NCBI GenBank assembly: GCA_016213755.1
Contig: JACQZT010000135.1
Coordinates: 1 to 46,315 of the forward strand
Reading direction: 5' to 3'
Length of the DNA stretch: 46,315 nt
Source of the DNA: Acidobacteriota bacterium
GTDB taxonomy: Bacteria; Acidobacteriota; Terriglobia; Bryobacterales; Bryobacteraceae
In this document: positions 33,764 to 41,752 of the stretch, piece by piece
How positions within the stretch are numbered: position 1 is the stretch's first letter
Layout: each line of letters begins with the position of its first letter
The notes under the pieces: model-generated
Told to the model about the DNA's origin: nothing
The model's database searches: none
Seen by the model: only the letters and a program-made list of their open reading frames with translations
Made by a program: the position numbers and the translations under genes

Positions 33764-35587
33764 GTGCCCGTTCGGGCTTCGATCTCCATCGGCAGTTCGG
33801 GCCGGCACAAGCCGAGGTTGCACGCCCGTGCGCTCGCCGTTTCCCTGGCGCTACTGTGTTCCGCGCAGGCCCAAACGGTGGTGGTAACCGGAGCGTACGA
33901 GCCCGTGCCTTTGGAGGAGATGGACCGTTCGGTCCGCGTCGTGCCTGCGCGCGAACTGAGCATCCTCACCAACCTGTACGACGACCTGCTGCACCTCGAC
34001 TCGTCGCTCGATCTGCAGCAGCGCGCGCCGGGCGCCATTCAATCCGGTCTTTCCATTCGCGGCGGAACCTTCGGACAGACCCTGGTGCTGCTCAACGGTT
34101 TCCGCATCAACGACGTCCAGAGCGCCAATCACAATCTCGATGTCCCGCTGCCGCCGGATGCCATCGAGCGGATCGAAATCCTGCGCGGATCGGGTTCCAC
34201 GCTGTACGGATCCGACGCCGTCGCCGGCGTGGTGAATCTCAGGATCCGCCCTCCGGAGGTTTCCGAGTTTCGCCTGCGGGCCGGGGCCGGCAATTTCGGC
34301 GTTAATCAGCAGCGCGGATCCTGGACTGTGGCCTCCACGCGCTGGTCCCAGCAGTTCAGTTTTTCGCGCGACTTCTCCTCCGGTTTCCGCGAGAATCGCG
34401 ACTTCCGCAACCTGGCGCTGGCCGGCGTCTCGCGTCTGGCCACTCGCTTGGGAGAAGGCGAGTGGATCCTGGCTCACAACGACCGCCCCTTCGGGGCCGA
34501 CCGTTTCTATGGAAACTTCAACTCCTGGGAGCGCACCCGCACGTGGTTCGCGGGGGTGCGCCAGGCGCTGGGCGGCCGCACGGACGTCTCGTTCGCCTTC
34601 CGCCGCCACACCGACCTGTTCGTGCTGTACCGCGACCGCCCGGAGGTCTTCACCAACCGCCACGCGGTGGAAAGCTACCAGGGCGCGCTGCGGCGCAAGG
34701 AAACGCTGGGCGCCAACGCGCGGCTGCATTACGGCGTCGAAGCCCATCGGGACTCGATCGCCAGCACCAACCTGGGCCGGCACAGCCGGGCGCGCACCGC
34801 CGGCTACGCCGCTCTGGACGTTCGCGCGCTGCGGCGCTTCTCCTTCACACTCGGGGCGCGCGAGGAGGCGTACCGCAACATCCGGCGCGAGTTCAGCCCC
34901 ACCGCCAGCGCCGGCCTGTGGATCTCAGAGCGCTTCAAGTTGCGGGGTTCGGCCAGCCGCGCCTTCCGCCTGCCCACCTTCACCGACCTGTATTACCACG
35001 ACCCGGCCAATCTCGGTTCGCCCGATCTGCGGCCCGAAACAGCTTGGAGCTTCGAGGGCGGCCTGGACTGGAACGCCGGCCCGCGCCTGCGCGGCCAAGC
35101 GGCCGTCTTCCAGCGGCGCGAACGCGACGGCATCGACTATGTGCGTGCAACGCCCGCCGATCTATGGCGCGCCACCAACTTCCGCCGCCTGCGCTTTAGT
35201 GGCGCGGAGATCGCGCTCGAAGCCGGCCTGGCGCGCGGGCAGCGCGTCGAACTGCGCTACACCGCGCTGCGGGGCGTCGGGCGCGCTGGCGGCCTGATGT
35301 CGAAGTACACTTTCAACTACCCGCTGCACACGGGCCTGGCGACCTGGCAGGGAAGCCTGAAGGGCGGCCTGCTCGTTCGCACCCGGCTGGGCGTTGTTCA
35401 GCGCTTCGCGCGCGATCCTTACGCGGTTTGGGATTTCAACTTCGCCTCCAGCCGCGGCCGCCTCCGGCCCTTCGTGCAGTTCAGCAACCTGGCCGGCGCC
35501 CGCTACGAAGAGATCCCTGGCGTGCCCATGCCCGGCCGCGGCGTTCTCGGCGGCGTTCAGATCCTGCTCCTCGGCCCCCTGCGCTAA
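33764..35587 (+). CDS. BtuB-like TonB-dependent receptor
   Basis: The protein has 607 residues from GTG 33764, immediately after the previous stop, with GGGGGA as ribosome site. The signal peptide ends at SAQAQ. TVVVTG is a likely TonB box. The plug is seen in LSIRGGTFGQTLVLLNGFR and IERIEILRGSGSTLYGSDAVAG. The barrel has 20-22 probable strands (ASRAFRLPTFTDLYYHDP, NLGSPDLRPETAWSFEGG). No Phe at the C-terminus. Vitamin B12 or siderophore uptake is the family role, but no cobalamin element precedes it. Its coupling to the polysaccharide operon is unusual. Confidence 0.9.
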   Translation: MPVRASISIGSSGRHKPRLHARALAVSLALLCSAQAQTVVVTGAYEPVPLEEMDRSVRVVPARELSILTNLYDDLLHLDSSLDLQQRAPGAIQSGLSIRGGTFGQTLVLLNGFRINDVQSANHNLDVPLPPDAIERIEILRGSGSTLYGSDAVAGVVNLRIRPPEVSEFRLRAGAGNFGVNQQRGSWTVASTRWSQQFSFSRDFSSGFRENRDFRNLALAGVSRLATRLGEGEWILAHNDRPFGADRFYGNFNSWERTRTWFAGVRQALGGRTDVSFAFRRHTDLFVLYRDRPEVFTNRHAVESYQGALRRKETLGANARLHYGVEAHRDSIASTNLGRHSRARTAGYAALDVRALRRFSFTLGAREEAYRNIRREFSPTASAGLWISERFKLRGSASRAFRLPTFTDLYYHDPANLGSPDLRPETAWSFEGGLDWNAGPRLRGQAAVFQRRERDGIDYVRATPADLWRATNFRRLRFSGAEIALEAGLARGQRVELRYTALRGVGRAGGLMSKYTFNYPLHTGLATWQGSLKGGLLVRTRLGVVQRFARDPYAVWDFNFASSRGRLRPFVQFSNLAGARYEEIPGVPMPGRGVLGGVQILLLGPLR

Positions 35588-35589
35588 GA

Positions 35590-35649
35590 ACGGGGACAGC
35601 CTGACCTACCCGGGTTTTTGAAAACCCGGGTAGGTCAGGCTGTCCCGGT
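35590..35649. repeat. Complete inverted pair of REP-like arms downstream of the TonB receptor
   Basis: Two 30-nt arms (35590-35619 and 35620-35649) are reverse complements with two mismatches and no spacer. Each arm is itself a hairpin through CCGGG and CCCGG. The extended right arm (35620-35652) matches the single arm at 7334-7366 at 31 of 33 positions. It starts 3 bases after the receptor stop, so it may also act as a terminator; T-runs exist at the centre and at the right end. Confidence 0.88.
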
Positions 35650-35701
35650 TTTTGGTGGCGCTGGGGGTGGATCGGGTGCAGAATTGGGGCAGGAGGGTGT
35701 C

Positions 35702-35911
35702 ATGACGGATTCCGAAGCAATGGAGATCCTCCGGGCCGGGGGCCACGCGGTCGGCATTCCCGATGCCGCCACCGGCACGGTTCGTATCTGGGTTCACGAG
35801 ACGGACCGCTTCGTCGACGTGAGACTGGGCCGGGACTTGATTTACCTGGCCGAGGGCAAAACAACCTTCGAAGATCTCGAATCGGTGAAACCGAAAGCCG
35901 TCGCGGGTTGA
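35702..35911 (+). CDS. Small hypothetical protein
   Basis: The protein has 69 residues from ATG 35702, with GGAGG 8 bases upstream; an in-frame GTG inside the palindrome is rejected. The sequence (MTDSEAMEILRAGGHAVGIP, IWVHETDRFVDVRLGRDLIY) predicts a small mixed alpha/beta, soluble, acidic protein. I do not recognise the family. It lies just after the REP pair and is not obviously linked to the exopolysaccharide genes. Confidence 0.65.
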   Translation: MTDSEAMEILRAGGHAVGIPDAATGTVRIWVHETDRFVDVRLGRDLIYLAEGKTTFEDLESVKPKAVAG

Positions 35912-35928
35912 CGGCGGGAGCGACTGCC

Positions 35929-36132
35929 ATGGACAAACCGTCTCATCCGAAAGTCGTCCGCACCTGGAAAGTGGAGCGTCTGAGGCAACGGGGCATGGAC
36001 GCCCTCAAACGTCGCACAACGCCACAGCGTCCATCAGCCCCCGCAATGGGTCGCGGGCAGGGACAAACTCCTGCCCCACATAACCCCGATAACCGGCATC
36101 CAGCAGCGCCCGCATCACGGCCGGAAAGTTGA
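35929..36132 (+). CDS. Possible small basic protein, overlapping convergent gene
   Basis: The frame has 67 codons from ATG 35929, with GGGAG 9 bases upstream. The first 25 residues (MDKPSHPKVVRTWKVERLRQ...) look plausible. The remainder is the reverse strand of the isomerase 3' end and is Pro/Arg-rich, like a shadow frame. It may be the broken N-terminal part of a longer gene, or not a gene. Confidence 0.25.
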   Translation: MDKPSHPKVVRTWKVERLRQRGMDALKRRTTPQRPSAPAMGRGQGQTPAPHNPDNRHPAAPASRPES

Positions 36133-36865
36133 TCTCCTGGCGGGCGTCGAGTTCCCCGCGGCCCGGGCAGCCGGCCACGTGGACGTGACCAATCAGCTCC
36201 GCGTACTGGCGGAGGCGGCGAATCACGTCGCCCTGCATGATTTGCACGTGATAGACGTCGAACAGCAGCTTCACCCGCGGCGAACCGGCGCGCCGGACGA
36301 TCTCTGCGCAATAGTCCAGATCGTCTCCCTGGTAGCCGGGATGCCCCTTCATGGGGTCGGAATTGTCGCGCGTGTTGAGCATCTCCAGGCACAGAGTGAC
36401 GTTCTTCGCTTCCGCATGACGGGCCAGTTCCTTTAGCGCCTTCACCGTGTGCGCGGCGCCTTCCTCGCGCGAAATCTCGCCGTTTTTCGGGTTTTCCGCG
36501 TCGCGCCACTTAAAGCCCGTGAAGGCGATGACGTTGGGAACCCCGAAGGCGGCGCACTGGTCGATGGCCTGCCGGGTCGCGGCCGCCACTTGGTCCTGAT
36601 AGCGCGGGTTGTTGAGGCCCTTGACGAAGGGCGGATCCGGCATGCCGTTCGGAGCCAGCGCGCAGATCAGCCCGTGCTTGCGGATCGCGGGCCAGTCTTC
36701 CGGGCTGGCCAGTTCCACGCTCTTCAAGCCCAGCGCGGCGGCCACCCGGCACAGCCGCTCCAGGCTCCAGTTCCAGGGCGCGGCGGCGTAACACCACAGC
36801 GCCACCGACTGCTGGATGCGGCCGTTTTTCACGACCCGTTTCGGTTGAGCGGATGCCAGGTCCAT
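36005..36865 (-). CDS. Hydroxypyruvate isomerase-like TIM-barrel sugar isomerase/epimerase
   Basis: The protein has 286 residues of the AP-endonuclease-2/xylose-isomerase-like TIM-barrel family. Metal-binding and catalytic landmarks are visible: CLEMLNTRDNSDPMKGHPGY, LLFDVYHVQIMQGDV, IGHVHVAGCPGRGELD and GYVGQEFVP. These match hydroxypyruvate isomerase (Hyi) more than other members. It interconverts hydroxypyruvate and tartronate semialdehyde in the glyoxylate route of the family. No signal peptide is visible. It is divergent from the lyase-LeuCD operon, 51 bases away, suggesting a possible shared C2/C3 acid context. Confidence 0.85.
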   Translation of the reverse strand: MDLASAQPKRVVKNGRIQQSVALWCYAAAPWNWSLERLCRVAAALGLKSVELASPEDWPAIRKHGLICALAPNGMPDPPFVKGLNNPRYQDQVAAATRQAIDQCAAFGVPNVIAFTGFKWRDAENPKNGEISREEGAAHTVKALKELARHAEAKNVTLCLEMLNTRDNSDPMKGHPGYQGDDLDYCAEIVRRAGSPRVKLLFDVYHVQIMQGDVIRRLRQYAELIGHVHVAGCPGRGELDARQEINFPAVMRALLDAGYRGYVGQEFVPARDPLRGLMDAVALCDV

Positions 36866-36894
36866 TCCTAAAGCTTAACCCGTGTTGCCCGAGG

Positions 36895-36900
36895 TAGAAT
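36895..36900 (+). promoter_or_regulatory. Candidate -10 box of the lyase-leuCD operon
   Basis: TAGAAT lies 17 bases before the GGAGG-ATG of the lyase gene, in the 51-base divergent gap. No good -35 is seen at 16-18 bases; TTAACC is at 14. Only the -10 is convincing. Confidence 0.3.
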
Positions 36901-36916
36901 TGAGGCCGGAGGCAGA

Positions 36917-37834
36917 ATGCAACATCCGGCGGTAATTCTCCGGGACAAGCTGGCCCAGCGACGGGCGCTGGCCGTTCCGGGGTGTCACGACGCGCTTAGC
37001 GCGCGCATCATCGAGGATTCCGGTTTCGAAGCGATTCAGGTGAGCGGATTCGGCCTGGCGGGGAGCCTGCTGGCGCGGCCCGACGTCGGGCTGGTGGAGA
37101 TGAAGGACGTGCTCGACCACACCTGGCAGATCGCGCGCGCGGTGCGCATCCCGGTGATGGCCGACATCGACACCGGCGGCGGCAATGCGCTCAACGCGCG
37201 CGACATCACCGAGCGGCTGGTGGCCATGGGCGTGGCGGGCGTCAACATAGAAGACCAGGTCTTCCCCAAACGCTGCGGTCACATGGAAGGCAAGCAGGTG
37301 ATTCCGGCCGAGGAGATGGCCGGCAAGGTGCGCGCCATGGCCGACACGCGCCGCCGCCTGGGCTCGGAGCTGATGATCAACGCCCGCACCGACGCCTGCG
37401 CGCCGCTGGGCCTGAACGAAGCTATCCGCCGCGGCAACCTGTACCTGGAAGCCGGCGCCGACATGGTTTTCATCGACGGCATCCGCACCCGCGCCGACAT
37501 CCAGCGGTCCGTGCGTGAAATCCAGGGCCTGCTCTCGGTGAACCTGATGGACGCCGTCACGGGCGTCAAAACCGAGTTGATTCCGCTTCCCGAGCTGGCG
37601 CGAATGGGCGTGGCGCGCGTCTCCATCCCGGTGGCCTCGATCCTGGTGGCGCACCGCGCGCTGAAGGAGTTCTTCGCGGCGCTGAAGGCTTCGCCCACCG
37701 GCCTGCTGGAGGGCCAGACCCAGTGGGTGTCGTCGTTCGCCGAGTACACCGGATTCGTGGGCCTGAAGGAGTACCGGGCGCTGGAGAATGAATACCTGCC
37801 CCGGACGCTGGTGGAGGCCAAGTACGGAGACTAA
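36917..37834 (+). CDS. Isocitrate lyase/PEP mutase superfamily C-C lyase (2-methylisocitrate lyase-like)
   Basis: The protein has 305 residues with a strong GGAGG 4 bases before ATG. PGCHDALSARIIEDSGFEAI opens the barrel; ADIDTGGGNALN holds Mg-binding residues; VNIEDQVFPKRCGHMEGK has the catalytic Cys of the lyase branch (KRCGH, as in PrpB and dimethylmalate lyase), not the PEP-mutase-type motif. INARTDA is also typical. It is predicted to split a 2-hydroxy or 2-alkyl malate/citrate-type acid, giving pyruvate or glyoxylate. It is followed after 3 bases by leuC, suggesting a joint pathway rather than propionate catabolism. Confidence 0.88.
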   Translation: MQHPAVILRDKLAQRRALAVPGCHDALSARIIEDSGFEAIQVSGFGLAGSLLARPDVGLVEMKDVLDHTWQIARAVRIPVMADIDTGGGNALNARDITERLVAMGVAGVNIEDQVFPKRCGHMEGKQVIPAEEMAGKVRAMADTRRRLGSELMINARTDACAPLGLNEAIRRGNLYLEAGADMVFIDGIRTRADIQRSVREIQGLLSVNLMDAVTGVKTELIPLPELARMGVARVSIPVASILVAHRALKEFFAALKASPTGLLEGQTQWVSSFAEYTGFVGLKEYRALENEYLPRTLVEAKYGD

Positions 37835-37837
37835 ACC

Positions 37838-39058
37838 ATGGGCATGACACTGGCGGAGAAAATCCTGGCCCGCGCCTCGGGCCGCCCGGCCGTCGAGCCG
37901 GGCCAGGTGGTGGTGGCCCGCGTGGACCTGGCGCTGTCGCACGAGAACGCCGATTTGGTGCGCAAGAGCTTTCGCGAAATCGGCGTGCCGCGCGTGTGGG
38001 ATCCGGAGAAGATCGTCATCATCCTGGATCACCGCGTGCCGGCCGAATCGGAGAAGACCGCCACCACGCACCAGGCCATTCGCGAGTTCGTTCGCGAGCA
38101 GGGCATCCGGCATTTCTACGATGTCGGGCGCGGGGGCATCTGTCACCAGGTGCTGGCCGAAAACGGGCACGTCCGGCCCGGCATGGTGGTGGTGGGCACC
38201 GACTCGCACACCACCACGCACGGCGCCTTCGGCGCCTTCGCGGCCGGCATCGGGGCCACCGAGATGGCGGGCGTGTGGATCGAAGGCTCGCTATGGTTCC
38301 GAGTGCCGTCGACGTTCCGGATCGAAGTCGAGGGCGAATTCGCGCCCTGGGTCTCGGCCAAGGACCTGATCCTGTACATCATCGGGCAACTGGGCGCCGA
38401 CGGCGCCGATTACCGCGCGGTGGAGTTTGACGGCCCGGCCATCCGCGCGCTGAGCGCCGCCTCGCGCATGGTGCTGGCGAACCTCTCGATGGAGATGGGC
38501 GCCAAGGTCGCCTTCACGCCGGTGGAAGGGCTCGCGCCCGACCCCGACGCGCGATACGAGCGCTGTTTCCGGTTCGACGCCGCCCGCGACATCCCGGAAC
38601 CGCAAATCGCCTGCCCGCACGCGGTGGACAACGTGAAGCCGCTTTCGGCGCTGGGCGAAGTGCCGGTGGAGCAGGCGGTGCTGGGAAGCTGCACCAACGG
38701 CCGCCTGGAGGATTTTGAAGTCGCCGCCCGCATCCTCGCCGGACGCCGCATGCACGACCGCACGCGGCTGATCGTGATTCCGGCGTCGCAGCGGATATAT
38801 CTCGAAGCCATGCGGCTGGGCTACATCCAGACCCTGGTCGAGGCCGGCGCCATGGTGAACCCGCCCGGCTGCGGACCCTGCGTCGGCGTGCACCAGGGCA
38901 TCCTGGCCGCGGGCGAAGCCTGCGTCTCGAGCACCAACCGCAACTTCATCGGGCGCATGGGCAGCAAGGACTCGCGCGTCTACCTGGCCTCGCCCGCCGT
39001 GGTGGCGGCTTCGGCTGTGGCGGGCCGCCTGGCGCATCCCGCTGAGGTGGTGGCATGA
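37838..39058 (+). CDS. leuC: 3-isopropylmalate/homoaconitate dehydratase-type large subunit
   Basis: The protein has 406 residues, the short LeuC/HacA form. Aconitase-family landmarks: RGGICHQVLAENGHVRPGM, GTDSHTTTHGAFGAFAAGIG, GSCTNGRLEDFEVAARIL and NPPGCGPCVGVHQG, giving the three [4Fe-4S] cysteines. It isomerises or hydrates 2- or 3-hydroxy acids with the small subunit encoded next. The choice between isopropylmalate, citramalate, homoaconitate and dimethylmalate cannot be made from motifs; the lyase in the operon argues for something other than plain leucine synthesis. Confidence 0.9.
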   Translation: MGMTLAEKILARASGRPAVEPGQVVVARVDLALSHENADLVRKSFREIGVPRVWDPEKIVIILDHRVPAESEKTATTHQAIREFVREQGIRHFYDVGRGGICHQVLAENGHVRPGMVVVGTDSHTTTHGAFGAFAAGIGATEMAGVWIEGSLWFRVPSTFRIEVEGEFAPWVSAKDLILYIIGQLGADGADYRAVEFDGPAIRALSAASRMVLANLSMEMGAKVAFTPVEGLAPDPDARYERCFRFDAARDIPEPQIACPHAVDNVKPLSALGEVPVEQAVLGSCTNGRLEDFEVAARILAGRRMHDRTRLIVIPASQRIYLEAMRLGYIQTLVEAGAMVNPPGCGPCVGVHQGILAAGEACVSSTNRNFIGRMGSKDSRVYLASPAVVAASAVAGRLAHPAEVVA

Positions 39059-39564
39059 GCGAGAAGACCATGAAACTGCGCGGCCGCGTGGCCGCCGTGC
39101 TGGGCAACAACATCGACACCGACGTCATCTACCCCGGCCGGTATCTGAACATCACCGACCGCGATAAAACCGCCGAACATCTCTTCGAGCTGACTTACCC
39201 TGAGATCCGCGCCGCGCTGCGGCCCGGCGACATCCTGATCGGGGGCGAGAACTTCGGCTGCGGTTCCAGCCGCGAGCAGGCCACCGCGGCCGTCAAGTAT
39301 TCCGGCGTGGGCGCCGTGATCGCGAAGTCGTTCGCGCGCATCTTCTTCCGCAACTCCATCAACCTGGGTCTGCCGGTGGTCACCACGCAGGCGGTGGAGG
39401 CGCGCGCGGGCGACGAGCTGGAAATCGACTTGCTGACCGGCAAGATCGTGAACCTGACCAGTGGCGCCACTTTCGACGCCGCGCCGCTGGACCCGCGCGC
39501 GGTGGAGTTGCTCGAAGCCGGCGGTTTGATCCCCTATCTGAAGAGGAAACACAGTGCCGCATAA
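39055..39564 (+). CDS. leuD: 3-isopropylmalate dehydratase-type small subunit
   Basis: The protein has 169 residues and its start overlaps the leuC stop (ATGA). Typical swivelling-domain motifs: NNIDTDVIYPGRYLNI, GGENFGCGSSREQA and AKSFARIFFRNSINLGLPVV. The residues between DTDVIYPGRY and the following loop set substrate size in this family; here they resemble archaeal-type IPM isomerase/homoaconitase small subunits. It overlaps the dehydrogenase gene by 11 bases. Confidence 0.92.
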   Translation: MSEKTMKLRGRVAAVLGNNIDTDVIYPGRYLNITDRDKTAEHLFELTYPEIRAALRPGDILIGGENFGCGSSREQATAAVKYSGVGAVIAKSFARIFFRNSINLGLPVVTTQAVEARAGDELEIDLLTGKIVNLTSGATFDAAPLDPRAVELLEAGGLIPYLKRKHSAA

Positions 39565-40657
39565 CTACCGCATTGCGTGGCTGCCGGGCGACGGCATCGG
39601 CGTGGAGGTGTGCGACGCCGCGCGCGCCGTCCTCGACGCGGCCGGTTTCCAGGCCGAGTACCTGCATGGCGACATCGGCTGGGAGTTCTGGCGCCGGGAG
39701 GGCGACGCCCTGCCTGTCCGCACCCTCGAGTTGCTGAAGTCGACCGACTGCGCCTTCTTCGGCGCCATCACCTCGAAGCCCGCGGCCGAGGCCACCCGGG
39801 AGCTCGCGCCCGAACTGCAAGGCTGTGGATTGAGCTACCGCAGCCCCATCGTGCGCATGCGGCAGCAACTCGATCTGTACATCTGCCAGCGCCCGTGCAA
39901 AGCCTTCCCGGGCAACCCGCTCAATTACCGCGACGGCATCGACATCGTGGTCTTCCGCGAGAACACCGAGGGCATGTACATCGGCGTCGAGTTCAACCCG
40001 GCGCCGGAGAGCTTCTACGCCGAGAAGGCGATGGCTCGCGTGCCGCGCGAGGCGGCCATCTCCATCCGCTCGATCACCCGCGCCGGCTCGGAGCGCATCG
40101 TGCGCGCGGCCTTCGAATTCGCCCGCCGCAACGGACGGCGCAAGGTCACGGCGGTCCACAAGGCCAACGTGCTGCGCGCCACCTGCGGCGTGTTCCTGGA
40201 AGCGGCCCAAACGGTGGCGGCGGAGTATCCCGAAATCCAGTTCGACACCGCCAACGTGGATGCCATCTGCATGTGGCTGCTGAAGAACCCCAACAACTAC
40301 TCGGTCATCGCCACCACCAACCTGTTCGGCGACATCCTCTCGGACCTGTGCGCCCAACTGGTGGGCGGCATGGGCTTCGGCTACTCGGGCAATTTGGGCG
40401 ATAGCTACGCGGTCTTCGAACCGACGCACGGCTCGGCGCCCAAGTACGCCGGCCAGAACAAAGTGAACCCGCTGGCCACAATCCTGGCCGCCAAGATGAT
40501 GCTCGAATACCTGGGAGAACCCGCCCTCGCCGCGCGCATCGAGCGCGCCGTGGCGGCCGTGGTGGCCGACGGCGCCGTCCGCACCTACGACCTGGGCGGC
40601 GCCGCCACCACCACCGAGATTGCGCAAGCCGTCTGCGAGCGGCTGTCTACAGTTTGA
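39554..40657 (+). CDS. Isocitrate/isopropylmalate-type beta-decarboxylating dehydrogenase
   Basis: The protein has 367 residues from GTG 39554, with AAGAGG upstream. Motifs: WLPGDGIGVEVCDAA, FRENTEGMYIGVEF, VHKANVLR, NLFGDILSDLCAQLVGGMGF and EPTHGSAPKYAGQNKVNP. It oxidises and decarboxylates a 2-hydroxy-3-carboxy acid with NAD(P). The FRENTEGMYIGVEF segment points to the homoisocitrate/isocitrate side more than to classical LeuB. With LeuCD it can carry out dehydration-rehydration then oxidative decarboxylation. The 3' end overlaps the convergent membrane gene by 11 bases. Confidence 0.9.
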   Translation: MPHNYRIAWLPGDGIGVEVCDAARAVLDAAGFQAEYLHGDIGWEFWRREGDALPVRTLELLKSTDCAFFGAITSKPAAEATRELAPELQGCGLSYRSPIVRMRQQLDLYICQRPCKAFPGNPLNYRDGIDIVVFRENTEGMYIGVEFNPAPESFYAEKAMARVPREAAISIRSITRAGSERIVRAAFEFARRNGRRKVTAVHKANVLRATCGVFLEAAQTVAAEYPEIQFDTANVDAICMWLLKNPNNYSVIATTNLFGDILSDLCAQLVGGMGFGYSGNLGDSYAVFEPTHGSAPKYAGQNKVNPLATILAAKMMLEYLGEPALAARIERAVAAVVADGAVRTYDLGGAATTTEIAQAVCERLSTV

Positions 40658-41714
40658 AGAAGATCTTGCGCTGGTAGAGCCAGTAGCACAGGTACCACAT
40701 CACCAGGAAGACCGTGCAGGATTGCGCGACGGGGGCGAAGTTGCCGATCCACGAGTAGTTGAGCGTGAAGGTGCCCACCGCGCGGTTCAGCCAGCCGCGC
40801 AGGATAATGTCCAGCGAGTAGATGAAGATCGAGTTGGCCCCGATCACCACCAGCGGGAAGGTCCACTTGCGGTAGCCCCGCACTTCGATCACCCAGTAAA
40901 AGGCCAGCAGCATCGCGAGCACCCATCCCGTGCTGTAGAGCGTGAACGAGGTGGTGCAGATGCGCTTGATGATGGGGTTCCAGGGGTGTATGGCAAAGCC
41001 CAGGACCAGGCCCGCCGCGGCGCCCAGGGCCAGGATCTTCATCTTCTGCGCGTGCGACCGGCCGCTCTGAATCAACTGGCCGGTCCACACGCCGAACAGC
41101 GTGGTGGCAGTCGAGGTGATGAAGTTGATGTTGGTCCAGTACCCCCCATTCATGCGTCCGAACAGAAACTTGTCGATCAGCGCCCCGATGTTGGTGGTCT
41201 TAGACATGAAGGGCCCTTCAGTCCCCGGGAACATCACGAAGAGGACCCAGTGCCCGGCCAGGATCAGCGCCGCGATCACCACCTGCCAGCGGAACTTGAG
41301 CTGCATGATCAGGTAGCACAGGAAGTAGGTGAGTCCGATCTGCGCCAGCACGTTGATGAGCTGGAAGTGCATCTTGCCGCGCGAAATGGACATCAGGATC
41401 TGGCTCATCAGCACCAGCCGGAAGGCCCGCGCCAGCGTGTGGCGAAAGAGCTTGCTTTCCGTGAAGCCCTGACTCCGGCGGATGACAAACGCAAACGGCA
41501 TGGCCACGCCCACGATGAACATGAACGCGGGCTGGATCAGGTCCCAGAACGCGATCCACTCCCAGTTCATGTGCTCAAACTGGTTGGCGATGAAGGTGAA
41601 GGAAGGGTCGCGCTTGGCCAGACCGGCCAAGCCGAATCCTCCCGAGGCGAGAACCAGCATGATGAACCCGCGAAAGGCGTCCAGCGCCAGATTGCGTTGT
41701 TGAGTCGGCTGCAT
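40647..41714 (-). CDS. Membrane acyltransferase-like protein (HGSNAT/DUF5009, COG4299 type)
   Basis: The protein has 355 residues from the ATG at 41714; codons upstream of it run into the next divergent gene. About ten membrane helices. The start LALDAFRGFIMLVLASGGFG and WDLIQPAFMFIVGVAMPFAF are hallmarks of the heparan-alpha-glucosaminide N-acetyltransferase-like family, with the conserved start DAFRG. Bacterial members are mostly uncharacterised and thought to acetylate envelope or scavenged sugars. A TGATACACT extended -10 lies at 41730-41722, which would put the transcript start close to the ATG. Confidence 0.85.
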   Translation of the reverse strand: MQPTQQRNLALDAFRGFIMLVLASGGFGLAGLAKRDPSFTFIANQFEHMNWEWIAFWDLIQPAFMFIVGVAMPFAFVIRRSQGFTESKLFRHTLARAFRLVLMSQILMSISRGKMHFQLINVLAQIGLTYFLCYLIMQLKFRWQVVIAALILAGHWVLFVMFPGTEGPFMSKTTNIGALIDKFLFGRMNGGYWTNINFITSTATTLFGVWTGQLIQSGRSHAQKMKILALGAAAGLVLGFAIHPWNPIIKRICTTSFTLYSTGWVLAMLLAFYWVIEVRGYRKWTFPLVVIGANSIFIYSLDIILRGWLNRAVGTFTLNYSWIGNFAPVAQSCTVFLVMWYLCYWLYQRKIFFKL

Positions 41715-41752
41715 TGGCAGGAGTGTATCACAACGTGTAGACTTCAAACACG

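Noticed and set aside
33764-35587. Cobalamin uptake assignment for the BtuB-like receptor
   Set aside because: There is no B12 riboswitch upstream and no B12 transport or synthesis gene nearby; only the receptor family is supported.
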